A DNA stretch of 64,000 bases from Larus michahellis (GCF_964199755.1 NC_133906.1:8370001-8434000), one strand, 5' to 3'; positions 39,858-55,190 are shown, counted from the first letter of the stretch. The notes: generated by a model from the letters alone, not told the origin. Program-made: numbers and translations.

Positions 39858-41378
39858 GAAAAGGTAAAATATGGGCAAAGCCTTTTCTCTTTCATGTCAA
39901 AACAGGTGATGGTACCAGATCTCTGGTGTATACTCTGCTCAGCAGTGACTGGATGCAGTTTACTGCTCCCAGCAAAGGCAGAAAAAGGGGCAAATGGGAG
40001 AGCGGAGTCAGATCTCTCTCTCCCAAATCAGGCTAGTGTCAGACTGGACTATATTCTACAGTGTAGCACTAATCTGGGATGAAAAATCACATAAATAGTT
40101 CAAGATTGGTGTATTTGTCCTGATGCATCTTCATTTGGCTTATGTCCCCATCTCTTTTCTTGTCTTGACGGGGTCTATATTTGGAATTCTTCTGGCATTT
40201 ATTGTCTTGGTGAAGGTACTGAGTCAGCCTGAAAATGCAGTTCAGTGTGATGTCTTGCACTGTTACTGTGGTATGAGGAAAACAATATTTTTTCTAAATA
40301 CGCAGTTTTCTATGAGGATTCAGATTTAACCTATTTAAATGACTCTCTTGTATAAAACCTGAAGTCACCTATTTTTGATGGGTTTTTCTTCTTCCATCAG
40401 ATCAGAAAGTCTATCCAGTTCAGTACTAATGAAACAGTTCTTCTAAAAGTGGTCATTTATCACATGAAGAAATGATATTAGCTCCTACAGTGCAATATAT
40501 GTTTTTACGTATATCACAGAAAATAATTTCAGCTGAAGTATTTGATCACTGGGGACATGAGTGAATTTTCATAAAGATAGGACAGAACTTTGATCACGGT
40601 GTTGATCATAAGTTGATATTTATGAGATTTATTGGTGTCCACAGCTAGAAATTAGAAGGCTGGGGAAAAGGCAAAATCAGAAAGGCCACTGTCCCCTGGA
40701 AATCTGACCATGAGACCTTCTCATTATCTCATCCTTTGCTAAATGCCCTTTTCATTGTTTCTGTCCTTCACAGTTTTTTGTTTCTTTCGTTGACTCATTT
40801 TTAGATTGCATAAGGGCCAGACAGTTTCAAAAAATAATTAAGTCTCTTCCTTTTCAAAAATGCTTGACAATCTCTTTCCCTCTGAGGTTTAGCAGGAAAA
40901 TGCCGCTATTGTGTCATAGGGAAGTCATGATGTGAAATAAAATACAGTGAATATTTAGCCTTTAGGGCAAAGAAAGAAAGAAAATCTGCCATGGCATTGT
41001 AGATATTTGCTTGCAGCGGACTTGAAGCACTTGGAAATGTTGCTATTCTCTACCTGACTGTTGGCACTCACTCTGTCTGGGCATTACGTAAAGAATGGGG
41101 CGATTCATGGTCACTGCTGATACAGCACAGCAGCTGTACTAAGTGATTTCACCCCGATTCTAAATATCCATTTCTAAGCCGTGATTAGAGCTTGATTATG
41201 TAATGAGGTAAAACAATATTAAGACTTTGACAAAGCCTGCACTATAGTCCATTTATATAAGATTATCTCTGGGATTCAGATAGCTGCAAGCCTGGTTTTC
41301 AATTTACATTCCAAAGGATGAATCCTAACTACATTGCAGAGCTGGGTGGAGGGCAGGGGACGGGAGCAGATTTTGTCT

Positions 41379-41401
41379 TTTTTTTTTTTTTTTTTTTTTT
41401 T
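41379..41401. repeat. Poly-T tract
   Basis: An uninterrupted run of 23 T on the plus strand (poly-A in the sense of GABRG2) within intron 6. No adjacent element body was identified. Confidence 0.85.
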
Positions 41402-44400
41402 CTGTTTTTAAAGAGTAACGTGTATGTCTATATGTGAATGTGTCTGACATCAAACACCTTGATTTCCTGCGGGAGCAGGGAGAAGAGAACTGAAATTAGT
41501 TTATATTTGTGTGAAATGACAACCCCAGCTGATGAAGCTCCTGCAAAATGAGATGAATCATTACAGCCATCCAAACAAATGAAATTTCTTTATGTATGAC
41601 GTGTCTTTCTGCCTGACAGTTCTCGATTTTATTTGGTCCTTGGCCGCTCATTCCACTTGAAGTGCTGTTTTCTCAGTTCATTTGACAGAATGTGTTCCAC
41701 TTCTCATTAGTTTCTAATTATAGGAGGAAAGAATGTAATGACACTAGACAGTAATTAAAATCTATTACTGTTGTTCCCACCTTCCCTTAGAATTCACAGA
41801 GACAAGATTCACCCTAAGAATTTTTTGTTGCTGAAAAATGTCAGTATGTGGAAATGTATTGAGGTAAGGTAAACTTATGTGTGTTTGTTTCTAAGGTTCC
41901 ATCTGTGAATACTAAAAGTTCAAAGGGAAAATGAACATTACTGACCCTATATATTTACATACGATTTTTTTCCTATTTGGGGACATAATTACAAACAACT
42001 GATCTTTTTTGTTTGTTTTTGAAGGCAGCTAAGCTACTATACTGGCATTAGCAAATACAGGAGACTTTTTAATGTGCAGGATTAGTGTTCAGATATGGCA
42101 GCAACACGATGTAATATAGTTCAACTGCTGTGAGTGAACCGTTATGCTCCAGTGTGTAAATAATCTGCAAATTATAGAACCTTCTGCTCCCTTTCCCACT
42201 CCCCTCCTGCCTAGGAAGCATTATCCCAGGGTGAAAGTTCAGTGTCTCATCTCTGAATGCTTAGGAGTGGTTAGGTTTCTAAATAACCTCTTTGACTTAC
42301 TGTGACAGAAAATTGGAACAAAAAAATGAGAAAATGTGAGGATGACAGAAATCTCGAGTAATGTGAGAAAGTAGAGAGCCACAATTTCCAGGTAACACAA
42401 GCCAGTTGGGGTGCTGTTCTGTTAGAAATCTTGCTGTGCCTGACACAGTCAGGCATCCTGTGTCCTTGGCCCTTTTGGATGGCTGGTTGTTATATGAATA
42501 CCTAAGGAAAAGCTGTCTGCTTCAAAAAAAAAATGCACCTACAGATAAGGGCTCCATGCACGTTTAAAGCACTAACTTGATTAATTTTGAATATTTCACA
42601 TATTATCATTACAATAATAAAGGTTTTGAGAGATGGTGAAATCACCACTGTAAGCAAATAAGAAATATGTTTTATTAATTACATTCATTTCAAGGTATCC
42701 AGATAGTGTACCCGCTTCCTGGCAACATCCAATTTACATGTTCTTACATACAAGGAGAATTGGAAATAACTGGTTTGTTTCCATACTCCAAAGCATGAAG
42801 TACACCACATCTCTGGTACTTTAGATCAAACACGCTATCAGGATTATGAAACAGCTTGAAATAAGAATTATCAAAGCTATGTAAATTTTATCTTGTTGAA
42901 ATTTTCAGCAGTTTGCACCAAGGAAAAAAGCACAAAAAGCTGGGTTTTCTGCTTTGCAAAGGTGGTAAAGCGCAACATTTACACGATATCGTGGGTCTAC
43001 ATGTTTGGACTTTCTAGACAAGAATGCAAAGGATTTGTGTGAAAAGGGAGTGTGGGCAACTCCAGGGGTAGTAAGATAAATGTAGGATGTGAAAATGGGA
43101 ATGAAGTTAAATGTGGCACTTTGAGGCCTAGGGTAAAAACTGCTAACATTGAGTACCTGAAATAACAAAGTAAAAAGCAAATGGTCAATCAAGAGGGACA
43201 GAAAACTCCCAAAGGGAGTCAGATCTTACGTGGACCAGTTCCCTTCGTGATCTCATCTCAGCTAATCCACTATTAGACATCAGGGCTCTGTTTGTAGTCA
43301 ATGGATAAGTCTGTGGACAGAACTGCTGCCATACTGGCTGAACAAGAGACCCAGCTGCCATCCATGGACTCTACTGTAGGCTTCTCAAAATTTCAGAAGT
43401 GGTTGAAAATTAGATACAAACCTATTTGGTGAACGCGCCACAAGAGAAGAAAAGAAAGTATTTAATATTTTTGGTCTAAATAACAACAGACTTACAGGCA
43501 TGTTAGAAAACTCCCCTGAAATTAGTACTGTTTAACAAGCTTTGCGCATGTCCTGGTTGCTGAAATGACTGCAGAGGACTAACGCAGTTCATAAAATACC
43601 ACTTCTCAGATTTGCTTTTACATCTTTATAAATTGTCTTGCATGGCAAAGGTCATTCTGGAATTCCTCTGAAAGCCTTTCTTTCTGAGAGAAGAGGAATT
43701 TGAGGATACAGTACATTTAATCTTTGATCTTGATGTTTCCAGTTATTTTCAGAGCCAAGAGACAGTATTATGTAACCCGAGGCTGCAATAAAACTTGATG
43801 TTTTCTTCTACTTCCTCTCCAGAGGAGAGAGGGCATGACTGCATGGGGGCAATGTTCTGCAGGGGAGCTACAGATTTCACAGATTCATTCTGTCTGACCC
43901 CCCAGCAGAAGAAATATTTATACAAGAAAGTACCACTTGAACACCAGCATCTCACTTCCACTGAATGCACAGGGAGATTACTGGAAAGACAGTACCATAA
44001 ACAAAGAGCCCGAGGGATGCTGGGAGGAATACAACATGCTTTTTTGCTCAACTTACAGCGCTATTTTTTTTTTTCAGGACTTCAATTCCGTTTATTTTTG
44101 GCTTCCTTTAAATATTTTAGAAGATTTCATCAGCAAATATTTAGTTTTAAACCCCCGGGAAACCAATCTAAGTAACCAAGAAAAGACTAAAAATCACTTG
44201 GGTATGAAATCCTGGAAGGCAAAACATCAAGGGGCAAAAGTAGTACAGATCAAACCCAACTTTCTTTAGAGCTCAGTATGATCAGCTACCAAATGTCATG
44301 GGCTTCAGAGAGCTAGGGCAGCTGAGTAACAAAAGATGATGACTTTGAGCACAAGAACTCAACAAAGATAGGTAGTAAAAAGTAAATTGGCTTGTTGGAA

Positions 44401-47400
44401 AACAACATAGCCCAAAAATACCTCAAAGAAGCAATGTGGATTATTGATTAGGACACTGAAGAAGCAGGCAAGGTATCTCAGGTTTAGTCCCACTGCTCTC
44501 ACTGAGCAGCTGTGGGATAGTTATTTCTCTTATCTCAACCCATCTTTACTCTCGTGGAGTTTCTTTGGAGCATATGCACACTATGCTTCAACAACATCTG
44601 GCATATCAAATAATAAATATATATTCTGTTTCTGCTGATACTAGAAAGTACCAATGTAGGCACGGTCATGCAAAAAAGCAAAATAAAGTAAACTCACAAA
44701 TATTCCTATTTAAAATCAGAGCCCATAATCGTTGCTATAAGGATTGTCCTGAAACTTTCTGCATTTTTCCAAACTTTTTTTCTTAAAATACAAAGAAAAA
44801 ACCAAACTTCATTCAGTTTTGTCATGTTTCTGGGTTGCCAAAAAATAGCAGGCTGTACTCTTTGAAAAAGAATTTTAATGCAACATGGAAACAAGGTGAC
44901 ACCTATGCCTATGATGGTAAGAAAATTCAGAAAACAGAATTTTAGAAAAGAATAAAAACCCTCATGCACTGGGGCTTACAAAAAATTAAGACTATTAAAG
45001 GTGACAGAGGCATGAGAGTTAGATTATTTCAGTGTTGTGTAGGATTGGATCTCTGCGCCTTCCACTGAAAAACTTGTCCATATTCAGACACTAAATGAGA
45101 TCAGTTCTTGAATGATTATGGTAGTATTGAACTTCCCGATACTCCTGATTCTTACGGGATCCCACTATGTAGTTGAAGGGTAACCAGATCATTCATTTAG
45201 GAGTTAATTAAAATGTAAGTAAGCACATAAACCAGGTAGTGATTATGCCATTGAGAGAGGCAGTCCACGATTTTCTGTTTCTTGTATCAATGACAGACAC
45301 AGCAATGCATAAGTCCATTATTTGTTTCTGTTGAATATTGACTTAAAATGAAATTCCATAGCAAAAGATAATTCTATTGCTTAAAAATTCATGTTTTTAT
45401 CCTGAAGGCTTTCAATGTTGAAATTCCTTGCAGAATTCTGCAGGGAGTCCTCCTAATCAGCTCTCTAGTTTTACTCGTTGACAGATTAAGTTCTTTAGAA
45501 ACCTGTTGTTTACCCACATACGCAGGTAGGAAGAGAGGATGTTTATGCACCTTGTTAAACTGAGTTCTAACGCTAACTTCTTGTTTAAGATTTACTGGTA
45601 TTTGTGTAGGAATTCCAGTGCATATCTTAGTATTCATCTGCATTAGCAGACGAATGTATAAATTGGCTATACCAGGAGGAGTTGCTGTTTGAATGAGCCT
45701 TGAACACGCCTGCATATATGTATAATACATAGGGTTGAAAGGAAGAAGGGAGAAAAATAGTACACTTTTTGTAACTATTTGTGAAGTTCTAGTATTCATC
45801 AAATTATTATTATTTTTTAATTATAATAGTGATTACCATGGCAATTTCACTGTCCGTATGTAGCAGGGTATGGTCTGTTTGTATACTAGGAAAGTGAGCC
45901 CTGTGCTCCTTCTGCTGATGTTGTGTGACACCTTTCTGAACCTGCAGCCAAACGCAGCTACTGTCAGGGTTCCCAGCATCAGTGCTACTCATTTATGGGC
46001 TAGGTAATTTTTCTTTTCTACTTACATCTAACACTATGTTACTGTTTGTGAATGGAATGATTACTTTTTTTGAGACGTGGACACTGGTAGAATGACCCTT
46101 AAAAACAGTTGCCTGACAGAAGTTACTGGTTTCTTAGACTTATCAAGTACAAGGAAGCTTCCCACCTGTGCCTGCAACCTTTAAAGCTTCTTCAGTTTTG
46201 AGTCCCTCCCCAACATGTTTTACAGTGGCAAATAGTCATAGATCTATGTAGATTGTGTTAGGGTGTTTTTAAAAGTGGAGAAAAGCATACTTGTCATTTT
46301 CCTCTAATTGTTAATACGTAGCTGCCTAGAATTGAAGCTGAGACAGTTGCATTTAACTTCTACAAAACGTTCAGTTCAGTTGCATTTAACTCTCACAAAT
46401 AAAACCAGGAATTAAACTAACCCATAGTTAGTCCATGCTCAGAGTTTGGTCATTTTGGTGAACATACGTTCTGTTTTGCCAATTTATGTATGTCTGCATA
46501 TATGGATTTAAGCTTATTTTGTAGGTCCTAACCAGAATTTTGGCTTGTAAAAATCCACCATAGCAGAGTAAACTCAGTTTGGACTAGTTGAAAGAGCACC
46601 TTTTGACCTAAGAGAATGAGTGTGACTCAAAAGAAATCAGCTTTCTAATGTGAAATGTAGGAAACCTGAAAAATATGCTGTGTTTGGCTATTACAGAGGT
46701 CTTCATTGCTCAAAAGAACAAAACATTTTTCTTTACCTTGCATGGTCTGTTCACGGCATGGGAAGAACAGCATTCTCTGTCTCAGTGAGTATATATCTGT
46801 TGCCTACCTACTTTCTGAGCAGTACATGCTGTCTCACACAAGTACCTTCTCTCACACATGAGCTCTACTTTTCTCCTGCTGTACATGTAAATGGCTGTAT
46901 TGGAGCAGGTTATTCCTGTTAATGTACATGTTTCAGGAAGATATGCATCTGCCTCAGGATTGTTGCTGACTACTAGGATTTTGAGCTCTAGAGTTAGTTT
47001 GCCATGAACTGAGTTTAATAAAAGATCATTTTTTTATGTAATATACAAGACACGAGGTCATGTATACTACATAAGTAAAATGTTACATCTGTGACTATAT
47101 TATATACAGTCGTACACACGTGACTTTTAAAAAGCTTTCAAAATATCATAAGTCTACACACTAAGGCTTAGAATGATTTTCATGAGAATCTGGATCTGTA
47201 TTTGGGATCACTTGTTTGAGAGTAGCTTTTTCATTGTCAAGATTTTGTAAACGTATAAAATTTGTTAGAAACATGCTTTAAAACTATAACATCTGGGTAA
47301 TAAAAACTGAATTTTTCTAATGAGAAACGTGGAGTATTTTCAGAGACATTTTGTTCAATATACTTAAGTAGATAAATCCATTATATTGCTGTAAGAGATT

Positions 47401-50233
47401 GCCAAATTACCTGGAAAAGAGTGTTCCAGAGTTCACATATACGACTATTAAAAATGAGACACTCTGAATCCTACTTGTAGGTTTTTATAACTACTTAAAA
47501 TGATTTCAAATAAAAATACCACAAATGTATTTGTTTTCCAATTTGAGACGTTCCTCCAGGAAAGGCTATTGTGGACTAATGTTTGAGAGGTAAACAGTAT
47601 CCTCATTCTCCTGCTCTCAGTTTGCCCGAGGACAATGCCTGCTCTGTGTGCAGATTCCAATTGTTTCTGGTTTCTTAAGCATTTGGTCTTGCAGAAAGCA
47701 GGTGCAAACCTTCAGCAATGTGCAAATTAATCTTGTTCACAACCAGAGCTAACATGTAACAGCAGAAACATCCACTGGCAAAAGTAGGTGTTGCAAAATA
47801 GTCTAAGGTGTAATTGGTGAGGAAATGAAAGGGAAAAAACTATCTCTAACAGAACAGTTATTTATATACTAAGAAAGGAGATGGCAAATGTGTTTGGGTG
47901 TATTTTTAACCTCTTGAGCTTTCTAGGAGGATGTTATTGACATCAGGTGGCGTTAAAAAAAGTAGATGATACCGGAGATAGTGAGACAGGAAGAGAGAGA
48001 AACTATGAAAAATGGCAAACAATGACATGATGTCCTAAAATTACACTTAATACAAAGAGCAGGAGTAAGACAGGCTACGGGCCTGCATGCAACAGGCCTG
48101 AAGGGAAGAATAGAGATGAAGAGGATGCTTAGTTTGAAGATCATGTCTCGGAAGAGACAGCTATGAATCATGAATAATTTATAACCAGCATTGCCATTTG
48201 AAGTCAAACAGATCAAGCTTAGGATGTAAAAAAATTCTTTAAAGACTACTGATACTATCTTGAAGTTTCAGTTACCAGCTTCACAGGAATAAAGGCAGAG
48301 CTTCTAGGTGTATCTAATCACCCTAGTCCAAATCCTACAAGGTATTTAAGTGGCTTGGCCGTTTCAAGAGGAGGCCTTTGAAGAATTATTTATGTCTCAA
48401 ACAGACATATTCGGGATAACATTCACAGCTACTACAAAACAGGTTCCCCTGGGAGTGTCCATTCCACGTCACAGTGTGAATACCATCACGTTGTATGTTT
48501 TCAGGCCAGGAAGTGCAACCTCTTAATCTTTTCTTAAAAGTGAGGTTATAACACTGTGAATCCCATGGGTTATGTTAAGACTTTTCTCTTTTAACATTTG
48601 AAAATGTTATGTCCTGGAAAGCTTTTAGAAATGAACTGGGAATTCTGAATCTGAAACATTGTGTGGCATACAGAGAAGGATGCATTTGGAGTCCCACAGG
48701 ACTGTGGTGAGGGAACTGTGGATTGAGCTTTACCACATGGGCTGGAGTGTACTCTACATATTGGTGATGTAATATGAAGTCACTGGAAGCTAGATCTCTG
48801 TAAGCTCTCCTACCTTGTTTTTTAGAAGTTAAGCTGCTATGTATCTCCACAGAGAGGTAAGTCTGCAACTGGTGCTAGGCACCAGAAAAGGTTAATATGC
48901 TCAAGAGAGTCAGCTATTCCTTTTTGCATTTATCTTTCTGTGGAGGTTGCTGTTGTAAAAGACTTATGAGTTGAGATGATAGGTTGGATACAGAAATGAT
49001 GGAGTGGTCATTCATATCTTGCAGGTGTAGCTTGTTAGAGAGATTCTCTATGAGGCAAAGTCAGTCATGATGTTACCTCAGATGCCGTAAGAGAGAAGGA
49101 TACTCTAAAGCCAAGAGGCAAAGCAATAAAATTGCAAGCAATAACTTCTTACACCCAACAAAACAATATTTGTTTTGAAGGAACTCATGAGTTTCCTGGA
49201 AGGGACGTGGATATGGAAATGCCACCCAGTTTCCTTCAGGAAACCAACATTCCCACCAGGCAAATGCAGCACTCCTCCTCCATGGCGCTGTGCCCAGCAG
49301 CAGGCCTCCATTTTGGTTCAGCTCTGCTGGCCCCCTTCCTTAGCAAGCACTTTGCCATTGATACGCACATACAGCAGGTGGGAGAGAAAGAGTAGACAGA
49401 GCCAAGAGAGCATTCAAAATACTTCAGCAGAATGAAAGAGAGAAGTCCGAGTTTTGGGGGTTTTGTCATGACTTCCATTTTTTACCGTGGAAATGACATC
49501 AGTGTTCTCAAATTGCATTTCAACAGTTCCCAGCCAGATGAATTTTAAACATTTTATTATTTCTAGAAGTAAAATAAGTTCAAAAGAACATGAGTGATGG
49601 TAGTTTTTGAAAAATACGTTTTGCTGATGTTGTTTCTTCCCTGTTTCTTGATCCTAACAACTCTATGTGAACACCTTTCTAAACAAAGTGAATGTTTGAA
49701 AATATGAACCCAGGTGTAAACAAAGTTCTCCAAGCAGCTCTCAACATGAAACAGTTTATATGTTGTTTAGTTGTATTACCAAGAGCTAGCAACCCTGATC
49801 TTGGATAAAAATTTCACTATCGTAGAAATTATGGCTAGTCACTAGCATTAAGACACACAAAGGGTGTTGTGGTACTTTATGCATTAAATCTTGAAAAATA
49901 TTTCAAAATTCTCTTATGTAGGGCATGATACAAGAAAGTAATATTACATAAATTTTATCCTGCAGCTCTTTAGCCTTAATTATGCAGTCTTCTTGAGAGT
50001 AGCAAAGAACTCACTTAATAGACTGTATCACTTTTTGAGATAAGTGGCATATTTATAGCTTCTATAATGTACATCGAAATGAGGACGATTACGCCTTGTT
50101 TAAAAAGGCAATGCTAAAACACACACTATTTACAATTAAGAATTTGTTTTACTAATAAAAATGAGGGAGTTAATGTTTGTGAAACATAAAATGATAATGA
50201 CAAATATTTGAACATTACTGCCATGCTTAACAT

Positions 50234-51025
50234 TATCATAGAATAGTTTGGGTTGGAGGTGACCTTTAAAGGTTATCTAGTCCAACCCCCTGCAACGATC
50301 AGGGACATCTTCAGCTAGATCAGGTTGCTCAGAGCCCCCTCCAACCTGACCTTGAATGTTTCCAGGGATGGGGCATTGACCGTTTCACTGGGCAACCTGT
50401 GCCAGTGTCTCACCACCCTCACAGTAAAGAACTGATTCCTTATATCTAGTCTGAATCTACCCTTTTAGTTTAAAACCATTACCCTTTGACCTATCACAAC
50501 AGGCCCTGTTAAAAAGTTTGTCTCCATCTGTCTTATAAGCCCCCTTTAAGTGTTGAAAGGTCTTCCTGGAGCGTTCTGTTCTCCAGGCTGAACAACCCCA
50601 ACTCTCTCAGCCTGTCCTCATAGGAGAGGTGCTCCAGCCCCCTGATCATCTTTGTGGCCCTTCTCTGGACCCTGTCCAACAGGTCCATGTCTTTCCTATG
50701 CTGAGGGCCCCAGAGCTGGACACAGTACTCCAGGTGGGGTCTCACCAGAGCAGAGTAGAAGGGCAGAATCACCTCCCTTGACCTGCTGGCCGCGCTGCTG
50801 TTGATGCAGCCCAGGATGCAGTTGGCTTTCTGGACTGTGAGCGTGCATTGTTGGCTCATGTCCGTCTTTTCATCCACCGGTACACCCAAGTCCTCCTTGG
50901 CAGGGCTGCTCTCAATCCCTCCATCCCCCAGCCTGTATTGATACTGGGGGTTGCCCTGACACAGGTGCAGGACCCTGTACTTCGCCTTGTTAAACTCATG
51001 AGGTTCACATGGACCCACTTCTAGA
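50234..51025 (-). mobile_element. CR1 LINE 3' fragment, older subfamily
   Basis: On the minus strand this holds a C-terminal ORF2 stretch ([50 protein letters not shown]; 51018-50533), then a degenerate end (HWHRLP-like), a 3' UTR with GGTTGGACTAGATAACC, and one ATTCTATG octamer. It is truncated on the 5' side at about 51025. Divergence from the 13-17 kb copy is much greater than for the 38.5 kb copy. It lies in the sense orientation of GABRG2 intron 6. Confidence 0.92.
50533..51018 (-). pseudogene. CR1 ORF2 fragment
   Basis: A 161-codon open remnant of the region after the RT catalytic core. It lacks motifs A and C and ends early in [10 protein letters not shown] relative to the usual EKRRLRGDL continuation. 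Confidence 0.85.
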
Positions 51026-54000
51026 GCTTATGATCCTGTATTCCTCTGTGAGAATATGTTGTCAACATTATAGGATAGTTTTATGGAATTGTAGATAACG
51101 TATCTAAAAATGTAAGTAGAACGTTTTATAATCACAGTGTACTGCAGAGAGTTTAGAAGTTTGTACATACTATACATATTTTCATTTAACACCCTAGTCT
51201 ATTTTCTTTCTGTTTCTCCTATTTTATTTGATACAAAAAAATTAAAAATCAAAGCTCCCTGGGAAGGTCTCTTTAAACTTAGTGGTGTTAATTAGTTTCA
51301 TTTGCTTTTTACATGGGATAGTTGGCTCTATTTGAGTATTATTAGCTCCCATTGATGCCGCCTGACTCAGATGCTCTTGTTACACAAACTTGTATGTCTT
51401 ACTTCCACTCCGTCTTTCAATTATGTCTATTCAAATACAGTGACAACCTCCCCCACCAAACAGCATCTTAGATAAGTTGGTTACTAAAAATGCTATGTAA
51501 TGACATGCGATTGAGAAGCTAGAAATTGCACTTGCAAACTGAAGGGATTTAACTGTATAAGAACTGCCTTAGAGGCCTATGTTTATTATTTAGGACATAT
51601 ATGTGCCCCAGGCATATCTGAACTTACTTCAAATGAACTATCCCTACGCCATACACATAATGAACATCAAGCTGTCCTCACCTTCAAACATCCTTGATGA
51701 ATTTGTTTTTCTCCATTGAAGGAGCAGGAAGATGGTAATAAAGGGAAAAAAAAAGTGAAAGACATTTTCTTAAAATATTTGTACTACAAACAGTTTTTGA
51801 ACACGAAAAGTGTCTGGAAGTGAAAAATCAGTGAGGAAATCTACCGTCAGTGCTATGCTGATCAATTTACAGGTCCCAAAGGTTACATTGTGACTCTACA
51901 GCCAAAAGGCTGAAGTGCTCAGGAGCCCTCCAGTTTATCACAGGATTGTTTGAAGTTTAATTATTTAAGCAGCACAATAAAACATTTATTTAAATCAATA
52001 TTTTGAACATACTTATTCACTATGAAGAAAAGTCTTCTGAAAATGCTCAATATTCAGAATTATTTTAATGCTAAAATAATTGTGAATATACATTGTTTTT
52101 TAACTACTAAGCCATTGTGTCTAATCCTTTCGAACCAAAGATTTCTCACCACAACTCATTATAATTAGATCTAGTTCCAGTTGCAAAGTGTGGAATCATA
52201 GTGATTTTCTCTTGTGATATTGCAACAGTTTCTGTGGAAGTCAATCAGTGGATGCCATAGGATGATTTCATTACCAAACAGGAATTACAAAGGGAGATGG
52301 GATGTTAATATGCTTTGTGTGTCAAAGATTCATCAGTTCGTATGAAAATACATTCGTGGGGCATTAGAGGTATCACAAAAATTTGTATGCTTAGTTATTT
52401 GCAGGAGAGGCTATAAGACATAGAGTCACTTTGTTAATTTGCTTATTTTATCCTAAAATTTAAAAAATTCAAAATTATGCTTTTTATTTCTTTTTAAATG
52501 ATTTAAATTTCCTAAAAGATATAATTATTTTCTTGCTGTTAAATGAACAAATATTATTTCTTAAAGCCGCTGTTCTGTTATACCTATGAAACTATATTTA
52601 TTACAAAACCAATCTTGCTTTTAACATCTGTGCTTTTGCAATTACCCTGCACTAGATCCAGTGGAAATGCTTATAAGATTCGACATTATCCCTTATTCTC
52701 TGGTTACTTGTATATTAAGCCTTTTTATCCTTACCTGACCTTTCTAAAGCTCAGTTTAAACTGTAGCCAGCTATGCTTTCAGATACGGCAAACCTTCAGA
52801 AAGACAAACTCAGAAAAATAAACTTGACTCTCAAGAGTCTTTGTTTAATTGGGAAGTCATGCTGGTGTGGGTTGAAAGAGGATTCAGGCCCCAACAACCC
52901 TTTTCTTCAGGGATGGTCGTGATTTTACTTTCCTGGGGTGACTCAGTTGACATTGAGCATAGGAAAAACTGAGAGTAAAAAAGGGCTGAATTACTGTCAC
53001 TGGAATTTTAAGAAAGCCTTTAACTCCTCACAAAAGATAAAAAATAATCATCAAAGGGCCTTTCAACTCTTTATGTGATTAGTTAGAAGCAGGTGAACTT
53101 GAATACTTAAACCTGAAGCTATACAGATACAAACCTCAACAGAAAAGTCAGATTCTTTCAGTCTGTAAGAATTTTAAATATATTGATTCAACAGGAATAG
53201 CGTTTTTTTTTCCTGCCCATTAAACCACAAAGATCTAGCACATCACTGTGCAAGAGACAGAAAAGTTAAGGAGTGTTTGTGCTCTGGATGCTTTTTTGCA
53301 TCAACACCAAAGCAGTGATGGCCGTTCAATCCTCACTCGCAGTCACTACTACCATGGCTTGGCGTGTCTCACTGCGTACCAGCAAGCTCTGCCCAAGAAG
53401 TCTTACAGCAGCTAACAACATTACAGAAACGATTCACATGGGTGCAACCACACTTGCCACATAAACTGGAAATATCTTTTTTATTGTGTTCATAACTGAG
53501 CGTGGAGCAGGAAAACAGGCCAAAACCAGCTATTAATTATATCTATTACTTGGACCCACAGGCTTTCTTGTTGGATTTGTCATTTGTGTTAAATCCCTGC
53601 TCCTCGGCCTATACTGTTAAGGTGGCATGGATTTTCCTATTGCTCTACTGTCACAGGAATAGGACCATAGTGATTTCAAAACCAACTACAGACCAGACGA
53701 TGAATAGGGAGGTGTTTGGATGAATAAAGAAAGTGGGAAGGCAGCTGTACAGATTTTCTCAGGTCTTTCAGGGTGTTGCCAAGGGCTGAAGCAGCCAGTA
53801 CAGAAGACACTCAAATACAGTTGACTCAAGTGCTTCCCAGCCATTCTGGGAGAGGTCTCTGTCCCTCTTGTCTGCAGCTCATTGTTCAGTTTCTCAGGAA
53901 GCCTTCAGCTTATTCCTGTTGTCATGTCTGCCTCACAGGGATTATATAGGGATAAATGGTTCTAAGGTGTTCTGATTTTGCTGTTCTGAAAAAGTGCATG

Positions 54001-55047
54001 TACGTAGGTCTTGGATGTCTGCATGACAGCGAGGAACCAAGGAGCCTGCCTACTGAATTTATGCAATCATGTGAATTCATCTATAAATGCTCATTTGCCA
54101 CACAATTAGCCAAGTTGGATGAGAAAATGTGGAGTATAAAACAGGTATGTGGGGGGAATTGTATTACATCTTTACTCTTTAAAGACATGAGCCTGAGAAG
54201 CAGACTAATCCTTTTCAACAGTTATAACTTTAGCAAAGTTCCTTAACTGCTATGATTTGATGAATGACTGAACAAATAGGACTATCTGGATTATTTGAGA
54301 AAAGTTCATTATTCATATTTGATAAATCTGTTTGTTATTCATTGTCCGTCAAAAAAATATGCAGGAGTAGTTACCTTAGACTGGTTTTATTCTGACAGCA
54401 GTATCAAGCTGTTGTAAGCTACCACCAAAACAAAAATCCTCCTCCTCACAGAATTGTGTGTAACCCTTCATAATGGGGGTATATGAAAGTTAAATAACTC
54501 TGCTCCTCCTGTATTTTCTTTCAAATAATGATATCTTGGGTACAGCGATGATAAACGGCGGTTCATGTGACTTAAAATAGGGGAGACTTTAAATAAAAAA
54601 ATTTAAAAAAGGAATAATTTATAATCAAAAATGCTCCCTGGTGCTCTCTTTCTAGACAGGTGACAAGAATATTTATATGAGGAGTAAAATCTCCTAGCCA
54701 TTAGGTGTAGCCATTAAGATATTTTAGGATTATCTTAAGGATATTAATTTAGAGCTGAGGATTTCCTTTGAAACAGCAAACAGAAAAATAGGCCTTTCAG
54801 TCCATTGTGTCTGCCTACTGCTTTAAATGTTTCCCTGTCCTACAGAGACAAGACAGACTTTTAGCAAGTATGTTTAAGGCAATAATTTAATATAGCTTTT
54901 CAAAAAACAAGGATATTGAGATAAATACCTTCCTAAACTATAAAGAGAACAATACGGATACACAGAACCATTTAATAATAGGTTGGGTTTTCTGACTTAA
55001 AACTTGTGTCATCATTTGCTCCTCTGCAAAGTGGATACAAAGTGTGT

Positions 55048-55190
55048 TTGGAAGGAGTTGCAAGGGACCTTAAAGATCATCTAGTTCCAATCCCCCTGCC
55101 CTGGGCAGGGACACCTCCCACTAGACCAGGCTGCTCAAAGCCCCATCCAGCCTGGCCTTGAACCCCTCCAGGGATGGGGCATCCTGCAGA
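55048..55190 (-). mobile_element. CR1 3' UTR fragment
   Basis: The minus-strand sequence matches the common CR1 3' end (GATGATCTTTAAGGTCCCTT-like, with a CCTGCCCTGGGCAGGG segment and GCCTTGAACCCCTCCAGGGA on the plus strand). Both ends are trimmed and no octamer tail remains. It is an old, short relic in intron 6. Confidence 0.8.
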
